DNA of 64,000 bases from Saposhnikovia divaricata. Lineage: Eukaryota > Streptophyta > Magnoliopsida > Apiales > Apiaceae. Of this stretch, positions 56,760 to 64,000 are shown in pieces; the first letter of the stretch is position 1, and each line of letters begins with the position of its first letter. The translations under genes were made by a program, and so were the position numbers. The notes beneath the pieces are model-generated. The model was not told where the DNA came from, ran no database searches, and worked only from the letters and a program-made list of their open reading frames with translations. The stretch is taken from positions 205,567,178 to 205,631,177 of the forward strand of contig CM071599.1 in NCBI GenBank assembly GCA_036435485.1, read 5' to 3'.

Positions 56760-58252
56760 CTAAACTTGTCCAGGTAGCTCCTTAATGCCCAGAAGCTTAC
56801 GCATCCTTTCGAACTTCACTACAGTAAGGGCCTTAGTCAGAGAATCTGCTCGCTGCATATTTGTACTCACATGTTTAACAATAATCTCACATTTCTCAAC
56901 ACATTCTCGAATGAAGTGATAACATATATCAATATGCTTGCTGCGTCCGTGAAACATAGGATTCTTGGCTAGATCGATAGCGGACTTGTTATCCAAATAG
57001 ATCACCACAGGACTGATATACCCACTTGTAATCTGAGCCAATAGTTTTCGCAACCAAATTGCTTGGCAAGCTGTTGCAGTGGCTGCCATAAATTCCGCTT
57101 CGCAAGACGACAGAGCCACACACTTCTGTTTTTGTGAAACCCAGGTTATCAAACTTTCATCCAAGTAAACCACCATCCCACTGGTACTTTTCCTATCTTC
57201 GACTTGCCCTGCCAAATCGCTGTCACTATAGCCTGTCAACACATTATTACCGCTGTTTCTTGTATGCACGAGACCATAGTTTAGGGGGTACCTTTGATAT
57301 AACGCAAGATCCTTTTTGCAGCATTAAGGTGCATCACCGTGGGTTTCTCCATGTACCTACTGATTATGCCAACAGAGAACGCGATATCTGGTCGTGTATG
57401 AACCAAGTATCGTGACCCTTCAACTAGACTCTTGAACTGTGTTGTGTCTACCAATTTTCCACCTTCATCTTTGCCAATGTTTTCTTTGGGATCCATCGGA
57501 AATTTTGTTGGGTTGCACTCACTCATGCCAACTTTCTCTAAAATCTTCTTACCATAATTGGTCTGCTTCAGCTCAATACATCCCTTGCTCTGACTGACTT
57601 ATATACCCAAATAAAAAGAAAACTTTCCCAAGTTGCTCATCACAAACCTTTCACTCAACTTTTCCTTGAACTCATTTATCATTGCAACACTCGAGCCAGT
57701 CACGAGTAGATCATCTACATATACCCCGACAATCAGAATCTCTCCATTAATTTTATTCGTGTATACTACATGCTCGTATGGGCATCTCTCAAAACCCAAC
57801 TCTTCCAGGCAACTATTCAGTTTCGCGTACCATGCTCGAGGCGCCTGCCTCAAGCTATACAGGGCCTTCACAAGTCTGTACACTAAGTTCTCCTTTCCTG
57901 CCTTAACAAAACCTTCAGGTTGATGGACGTAGACTTCTTCCTGAAGCTCTCCATTCAAAAATGCGGTTTTTACGTCGAGATGATGAATATCCCATCCGTT
58001 CTTCGCAGCAAGAGCAAGTAGCAACCTCACTGTTTCCAGTCGAGTCACCGGAGCGAATATTTATTCAAAATCAACTCCCTGTTTTTGGACGTATCCTTTA
58101 GCTACAATCCTCGCTTTATACTTTTCAATTTCCCCGTTTGTATTTCTTTTAACCTTGTACACCCATTTTAATCCGATGACTTTGTGCCCAGGTGGCAGTT
58201 TAGTGAGTTTCCAAGTTCCGTTTCGGTTGACAGCCTCTATCTCCCTTTCCAT
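56760..58252 (-). pseudogene. Second copia RT and RNase H, broken
   Basis: Minus-strand pieces: 58061-58252 (NGTWKLTKLPPGHKVIGLKW, KARIVAKGYVQ, then a TAA/TGA-type break at DFE/IFAPV), 57599-58048 (HHLDVKTAFLNGELQEEVY and the catalytic YVDDLLVTG, stop after FYLGI), 57281-57526 (TRPDIAFSVGIISRYM) and 56760-57269 (GYSDSDLAGQVEDRKSTSG, LSSCEAEFMAATATA, DNKSAIDLAKNPMFHGRSKH). The catalytic residues are kept, but the reading frame is broken at least three times. Confidence 0.88.
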
Positions 58253-58270
58253 TGCCTCTCTCCAGTTCCG

Positions 58271-59447
58271 TTATTTGGCAGCTTCCTTATAGCTTGCAGG
58301 TTCTTCTATCCCCATGAGAGACAACTCCTCGTCTTCAAGAAAAACTTCCTCTGTGTTAGCATAAATATCATCGAGAGATCTGAAGTTCCTTGGCTCATCA
58401 CTCGTATCAGATTCTGTCAATGATGCAGTTGAGCTTGAATGTTGAATCGATCTTTGAGAATGTACTGAATCTGCAGATGTAGTTTCCGAATGAGAGTCAT
58501 TTTCTCCCTCAGACTCGAGTACCGTGTCTGAAACCGTCTCAGACGTGTTTTCCTCCTCTATAGACACACCCTGCTCCAAAAATTGTGAATGTCCTCGCCT
58601 CAACTGTTTCAGAGTTTGCATTTGACTCCCACGACCAATATTTCTTCTCATCCAATTTCACATCTCTACTAACATGAACTGTTTTGTTTACAGGGTCATA
58701 CAGCCTGTAAGCTTTGGTACCAGCTTCCTTTCTAAGATAGATCACTGGTTTGCTTCGATCTCCCAATTTTTTCACATGAACACCTGGTAACTTCATATAA
58801 CCCAAACAACCAAAAACTCGCATATGCTCAACATTTGGCTTCTCTTTAGACCAGGCTTCGTACGGAGTTATTCCAGATACAGCTCGCGTAGGCAAACGAT
58901 TCAAAATGTAAATTGAATGCCGTATAGCTTCACCCCAAAAAGTATTTGGTAGCCTTGTTTCTTTCAACAAACTACGGGCCATTTCCACCATTGTTCTATT
59001 TCTTCTTTCAACGATGCCATTTTGCTGTGGCGAATATGGAGCAGTGTATTGTCTCTCGATGCCCTCCTCTTCACAATAATCCACAAACTCCTTTGAACAA
59101 AACTCGCCTCCCCTATCAGTTCTAAATGCTCTGATTTTTCTCCCCGGACAGTTTTCGACTTTTGCTCTGAATTTTTTGAAAACTGAGAAAGCCTCATCCT
59201 TTGATTTTAAAAGGTAAGCCCACATAACTCTACTGAAATCATCAACCAACAAAAATATATACTTGTTACCTGCAGTCGTGGGTGGTGAAATTGGACCACA
59301 CAAGTCTCCATAGATCAACTCCAACTCTTTCTTTGTGCTGTAATTAGACTGTGACGGAAAGATCTTCCTGGCCTGCTTTGACATAAGGCACCCTGAACAC
59401 ACATCCTTGAGAAAGCTTAATTTTGGCAAACCATGCACCATCTTCAT
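58271..59447 (-). pseudogene. Second copia integrase and linker
   Basis: Begins at MVHGLPKL, then the zinc-binding CSGCLMSKQARK, and the DDE core LIYGDLCGPISPPT, AFRTDRGGEFCS, PQQNGIVERRNRT. A stop replaces the Trp just before HSRLGH upstream (about 59500), and a frameshift separates integrase from the acidic, Ser-rich linker (58271-58651) that precedes RT. Confidence 0.88.
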
Positions 59448-59566
59448 GTTTTTTAATTAGCTTTAAAGCCTTGAAATTTACATGTCCCAATCGAGAGTGC
59501 TACAACCAGGTGTCTTCTTCTGTTTTTGACAACAAGCAATGTGACTCACCATCTTCGAGAATAATT

Positions 59567-60900
59567 TTATACAACCTGTTCTGAGTTCTTTTTTACTTTC
59601 ATGAGTAGGGTTCCATAACTTTCACGTACCCACAGGTAATCACCAATGATTGTCACTTTATTCCCTTCCTCTGCCAACTGCCCAATACTGATTATGTTAC
59701 TGCAAAGGGATGGAATGTAATAGACTTGTCGTAGGGTTCGTTCTTCTCCAGTCTTACCTCTGATCACCACTGAGCCTCTCCCCTTAATGTGTACAACCGA
59801 TCCATCTCCAAATTTGACTTGTCCAGTTACCTTCTCGTCCAAATCTCTGAATTTTGAACGTTGACCCGTCATGTGATTGCTAGCTCCGTTGTCCAAATAC
59901 CACAACTTAGAATTTGCCTGATTCTTGCTGGCTTCTTGACTCAATTTTGGTGTCACTCCTTGCTCAATTACGAGTAACACATTCTCACCTTCATCCTCAA
60001 GTTCATTCCATAGAGTGCAGGTTCATCAGGAAGTTGTGCTATATTGGCCTCCTCTTTGTTGTCTTTGTCACGTTTTGGTCTCCTGCAATCTACTGCAAAA
60101 TGTCCGAGCAGGTTGCAATTAAAACATCTTACACGACTCCTGTCCCTCACGCCTCGATTGTTATCTCTTGCTCGCGCCCTCTGATCGAATCCACCCCGAT
60201 TTGAACGCTTAATCCATTCATCACGAGTGAGCAACAGTCTGCTCTCCTCCTTTTCTTTTTTCATCCACTCTTCTTCCGTAAGAAGTAGCTGACTTCCACT
60301 TCCACTTCCTTCACTCTGTCCTCGCATCCTCTCCTCATGAGCCTTCAAAGATCCAACAGTTTCTTCGAAAGTCATCGTCTCCAAATTTCCGAACTGCTCA
60401 ATTGTGGAAGCTATTTGTAAGAATTTCGGAGGTACAGCTCTTAACAATTTCTTCACCACATACGACTCAGCAACCACTTCCCCCAATGCACGAATGTTTG
60501 TCACCAGGGCAGTAATTTTCAGGCAAAAATCATCCAACGAATCTGTATCTTTCATGTTCATTGCTTCAAATTCTGCCTTGAGGGTCTGAACCTTTGCGTT
60601 TTTAAACCAATCTGCACCTTGACTCATTACCTTAATTGCTTCCCACGTTGCTTTGGCAGTTTCTTTATCTGCAAGCGACAAAAGAATGTCTTCAGGAATA
60701 CTCTGATAGATCGCAGCCATTGCGAGCTTATCTGTCTTCTCTTCCACCACTGTCTTGGGGTCCTTGGGTACCACTGCTTCCCAGACGCCATGGGCCTGCA
60801 TGTAATCATTTTCATCGCCCATGCTGTATAATTTGTTCTTGTTAACATGGGGTAATTCAAACTCACAGTTCCGTCTTTGTTTCTTCCCGACTCCATCGTT
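59567..60900 (-). pseudogene. Second copia gag and protease
   Basis: The N-terminus (VSLNYPMLTRTNYTAWAMKM, from about 60900) and the rest of gag (YMQAHGVWEAVVPKD, from about 60810) are in different frames. The gag ends with a zinc knuckle CFNCNLLGHFAVDC. Another frameshift at about 59980 precedes the protease, WYLDNGASNHMTG, followed by QVYYIPSLCSNIISIGQL. Confidence 0.88.
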
Positions 60901-60952
60901 GTTGTTGTCCTTGGCATATATTTAGGCATCAACCACTCAATCACTCAACCTC

Positions 60953-60964
60953 GCTCTGATACCA
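60953..60964 (-). other. Second copia primer-binding site
   Basis: TGGTATCAGAGC on the minus strand, three bases (ATC) from the LTR end. Confidence 0.9.
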
Positions 60965-60967
60965 GAT

Positions 60968-61288
60968 TGTTGGGAAATCTGATGTATAAGCAATTTTGTT
61001 AACTGAGAATAATGCAGTAGAAACAAAGAGAAATGAATCTAACCGACGTACTTTATTTCTTCTGAAGCATTACATATTTAAACTACATTACAAAGGGAAT
61101 AGCTAAGAATAGAGAACAGAAAAATCCTACAATCTCTCCATGATTGGAGTGTTATTCAACTACTTGTCCTACAAACGTGCAACTACTTGGCAATCAAATC
61201 TCTTCAACTGAAGACTCGGGATGACTCGTGACATACCATAAACTCAAGTAAATAAAACATAATTTAAAATTTTAGATTAAAACCAACA
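60968..61288 (-). repeat. Second copia 5' LTR
   Basis: 321 bp, TG to CA. Confidence 0.92.
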
Positions 61289-61295
61289 ACCTTAA

Positions 61296-61472
61296 GGCTG
61301 GCTGGAGATTCAGGTTCGACTTCCTGCCACCCCCAATATTCTCATAATGATCCACTCTTTGACCCAAAAATGGGCTTTCGAGTGAGAGAGAGAGTGTGTT
61401 AGAATATAATATAAAAATCCAATTGGGTATTTCTCTAACACCTTAAGGTTTAGATGAGCTGGTTACTTAACA
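61296..61472 (+). mobile_element. TRIM fragment, plus strand
   Basis: Internal sequence (CCACCCCCAATATTCTCATA, TGATCCACTCTTTGACCC, AATGGGCTTTCGAGTGAGAG) leads into one LTR (61397-61472, TGTTAGAATATAATATA to TACTTAACA). The same order is present in the lipase intron copy. The other LTR and the primer site are missing. Confidence 0.65.
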
Positions 61473-61506
61473 CTGTGTCACAAAAAGAAAAAGAATATGG
61501 AATAAA

Positions 61507-62742
61507 GGCCCCCCAATATCACAATTTGAAAGCAAATGGCCCCAAATATCACAGCTCAAAAACTTGGCCCCAAATATCACTCTAAAACACAATATTAAGT
61601 AGCGTTTCAATTTTTTTTTAAAACGATAATGCGTTCCTTGTTTTCAAGGGAGAGAAAGGGGGAGGTAGTGAACGCCAGATTAATTGGCGTTTGGGGGGGG
61701 GCAGTCACTTCATGTGGCGTTGGGTGTTTTTCAATTTTGTTTTTTTTTGTTTTTTTTGTTTTCTCCTAAATATATATTTGAAAATAATATTAAAAAACTT
61801 TTAATCAAATGTTCAATTAAAATTGTATTTTTTTAATTTAAAAAGTACAATTTAATTAAATTTAGGGTTCAACAATTAACTTTTGGGGTTCAATGTTTCC
61901 ATTTTGGGTTTTAGAAATATTCGGAACGATGAATAAACCGTATACGAACTTAGGGTTTAGGGTACCCTAAACCCTAGACCCTAAACCCTAACTAATCCAG
62001 ATTTTTAAACGCGTTAGTGTTTAAAAATCAGGCCACCGAATTCAATTTTTTAATTAAAATTTTAAAATTAAAAAAACAATTTTAATTAAATTTAGGGGTT
62101 CAACAATTAACTTTTGAGGGTTCAACATTTCCATTTTGGGTTTTAAAAATATTCAGAACGACGAATAAACTGTATACGAACTTTGGGTTTAGGGTTGTTT
62201 ATACCCTAAACCCTAACTTATCCTCATTTTTAAACGCGTTAGCGTTTAAAAATTAGGCCGCCGGATTCGATTTTTTAATTAAATTTTTTAAATTTTATCA
62301 ATATATTGGGTTTCAACAATTAACCTTTCGGGTTCAATAGTTCCATTTTGGGTTTAGAAATATTCGGAACGATGAATAAAACGTATACGAACTTCAAAAA
62401 ATATAAGTTCATATTTTAATTGACTATTTATAAATACATTTTTTAATATTTTTTTACAAATATATATTTAAGAAAACAAAAAAGAACAAAAAGAAAACAA
62501 AAAGAAAAAAAAAAGAGGCAAGAAGGCCCAAACGCCACATTGTGTGGCGTTCCCCCCCCCCTCCCTCAGCGTCTCCCCAAAACAAAAGTTGAAATAAAGT
62601 TGAAATAGCGTTTTTCCAACAAAACGTGAGACGCAACTGTGTCTAAAGAGTAGAAGCGCAGCGCGCACTTCTACTAAAAAAACCAAAACACTAAGTGTTT
62701 GAGTTGTGATATTTGGGACCATTTCTTTTCAAATTGTGATAG
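61507..62742. mobile_element. TIR element with telomere-like repeats
   Basis: The terminal inverted repeats are about 45 bp: left TATCACAATTTGAAAGCAAA with GGCCCCAAATATCACAGCTC; the complement of the right end is TATCACAATTTGAAAAGAAA with GGTCCCAAATATCACAACTC. Just inside lie hairpins around AACGCCA/TGGCGTT next to runs of G or C. The centre holds two full and one partial copy of a ~220-bp unit. No transposase. I cannot identify the superfamily; a clear target duplication is not visible. Confidence 0.65.
61855..62400. repeat. Two and a half tandem copies of a telobox-containing unit
   Basis: Each unit has TTCAACAATTAAC, TTCCATTTTGGGTTT, ATATTCGGAACGA, CGTATACGAACTT (or TGTATACGAACTT), a TTTAGGG/CCCTAAA block and TTTTTAAACGCGTTAGTG. 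Units start near 61860, 62090 and 62300. The telomere-like block is at 61960-61991 in unit 1 and 62186-62218 in unit 2; unit 3 ends before it. Confidence 0.8.
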
Positions 62743-63315
62743 ACTGACCAACACCCAACAATATGTATTCCAGTGGAATACAGTGATCAGCATATCTTTT
62801 CGGAAATGTGTTGGCAAAAAGATGGTGTTCTCCCTACGTTTCATTTATCTTGCATTGGAAAAGCATCGGTTGATTGCTGAGCCGTATGAGGTAGGAAACT
62901 CTCAAGTACGGTTATGAGGGTGAGGAGAATGTAGAAAGATTTGGAACAACGTGCCTCAGAACTACTGAGTTTATTTATGTAACAGAGAAGAGAAAGAATT
63001 TGTCCATGGCATGTACAGAACAATCCCTATGATCTACAACTTCAATTTAAAACACACAAAGTCTACTCATGAGCATAAACAAAAGAACCATCTAAGTTAA
63101 TTAGATATCACTTCATTCGAATCAGCCTAACGCAGAACAAACTCCCAATAAATGAAATAAACACACTTTTTTTTTCCCGAAAGTAGATGAATTTTAAAAC
63201 AGATGATGACTTTTTAAGTTCATAAAACTTGTATTTAATACACACCTGTAGGCATATTCAATCATTGTAAAGTTGTCGGTGAAGTAACAGAGCATATTAT
63301 CTTCAGAACAGGACC
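62743..63315. other. Spacer with no clear feature
   Basis: A short open stretch at 62770-62890 (FRKCVGKKMVFSLRFIYLAL) followed by a GTAGG that could be a donor looks somewhat exon-like, but I do not recognise it and see no partner exon. Confidence 0.35.
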
Positions 63316-63588
63316 ATGGGTTTCAGCAGTGTGCTATTTTGTTTGCATATCTGGTTGTATTGTAGTGTCGTTTTGGGAAAATGGGAAAATTTATCACCAA
63401 AACAGAAAGCATTGGATCCTATCGGGCAGAAGATATTCTTGTCTGATAGTAAATCAACTGAGGATGCATTTAGGACCGTGGCATCTACTAATACAGAATG
63501 TGTTGGAAGTGATACAATTTTTGGGAAAAAGAAAACCAAAGTAGTGATCGTAGATGATCACCGTAGGAAGGGATACAGTTTTTGGTAA
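63316..63588 (+). CDS. Unrecognised 90-residue ORF with hydrophobic N-terminus
   Basis: The frame begins with ATG at about 63316 (MGFSSVLFCLHIWLYCSVVL), a signal-peptide-like start, then a polar, Lys-rich body ending RRKGYSFW. No motif that I know is present. Against a real gene: the 3' half contains an internal near-repeat (GAAGTGATACAATTTTTGGG and GAAGGGATACAGTTTTTGG), which suggests repeat-derived DNA. It could be a small secreted protein or chance; I favour chance. Confidence 0.2.
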   Translation: MGFSSVLFCLHIWLYCSVVLGKWENLSPKQKALDPIGQKIFLSDSKSTEDAFRTVASTNTECVGSDTIFGKKKTKVVIVDDHRRKGYSFW

Positions 63589-64000
63589 AATAAAAATAAT
63601 ATTAGTGTAATAATATGCATACCACCAATTTAAACATGTCAAGTGCAATTTGATAACAATTTTAGGATTCATTTTGAAATTCCTAGTATTACTCAAAATT
63701 TTGATATCAATTATTTTTATTTTTCACTTTTTAATACTCAATTGTTGTAACTTTTTATTATAATAAACATTTTTTATCAATTAATAAAAGTGAAAATGAA
63801 ACTTATTAGGATGATTAATTAATAAAAGTAAAAGAGCTAGCCATTGGACTTTTTAGAGCGACCCAATAGGATGCCAAATCCTATATGTCATTACATTCTT
63901 AAGTGCCTTCCCATTGGAGTAAGAAGGTTGTCAAAAGAAGTTGACAATTTTTGACTTTTGGTACCTTCTTGACATTCCCTCTAAATGAAAAAACTCAAAT
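63589..64000. other. AT-rich DNA and the start of a MITE-like element
   Basis: From about 63840 the motifs GCCATTGGAC, CCAATAGGATGCC and CCATTGGAGTAAGAAGGTTG resemble the MITE relic at 42330-43025. The element runs off the right edge. Confidence 0.4.

Larger units (their letters stand above)
56426..61288 (-). mobile_element. Second Ty1/copia LTR retrotransposon, degraded
   Basis: A minus-strand element of 4.86 kb with LTRs 56426-56744 and 60968-61288 (TGTTGGGAAATC to AACCAACA), similar but with about a dozen visible differences, flanked by ACTTT at the left and ACCTT at the right, probably a diverged 5-bp duplication. The tRNA-Met primer site is three bases from the LTR. The polypurine tract TACGGGGGAAATT lies beside the left LTR. 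Domain order is gag, protease, integrase, RT, RNase H. Many stops and frameshifts make it inactive. Confidence 0.92.

Noticed and set aside
62454..62722. Phe/Leu-rich ORFs
   Set aside because: Translations of A-rich/T-rich runs in the TIR element.

Overview
The window is nuclear DNA from a eudicot plant. The two intact genes have plant-type GT-AG introns, one encodes a plastid beta-amylase, and the space between them is AT-rich and packed with plant retrotransposons, Helitron, MITE, TRIM and TIR elements. I cannot name the species from sequence alone. Roughly half of the window is recognisable transposable element.

Layout. 1-6.5 kb: a LINE remnant, a CCGGAA-rich TIR element, and a 5'-truncated LINE (2010-6449, minus) with an apparent 19-bp target duplication and a 385-bp Harbinger-type MITE in its last codons. 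6.7-10.5 kb: a cluster of captured or decayed gene fragments (PPR protein, Ulp1-like protease, an unrecognised exon, plastid ribosomal protein L3), separated by copies of an unusual module: a GC-rich palindrome followed by a 21-bp 'TGCAA' minisatellite. 10.55-22.34 kb: a complete, very young Athila-type Ty3 retrotransposon (minus, 5-bp duplication GATAC) that landed inside the L3 exon fragment; its polyprotein frame is open except for one TAG codon. 22.5-24.2 kb: more copies of the module. 26.3-28.25 kb: a non-autonomous Helitron. 28.4-31.6 kb: a gag-only LTR element (minus). 31.6-36.85 kb: a degraded Ty1/copia element (plus) abutting it. 

38.5-41.8 kb is the first intact gene, a BAM1-type plastid beta-amylase with three G-box cores upstream of its TATA box. 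43.7-55.8 kb is the second, a C2-domain plus class 3 lipase protein of 19 exons. It carries a 27-residue internal duplication and a possible alternatively spliced, phase-compatible insert just before its GHSLG motif. 56.4-61.3 kb is a second degraded Ty1/copia element (minus), followed by a TRIM, a TIR element holding telomere-like repeats in tandem copies, and a small unrecognised ORF near the right end.

The two genes are on the plus strand and show no obvious functional link beyond probable plastid location: one breaks down starch, the other probably hydrolyses membrane or storage lipids. The most unusual part is 6.6-10.6 kb joined to 22.3-24 kb, where fragments of at least three (apparently four) unrelated genes are interleaved with the palindrome and 21-bp repeat module.
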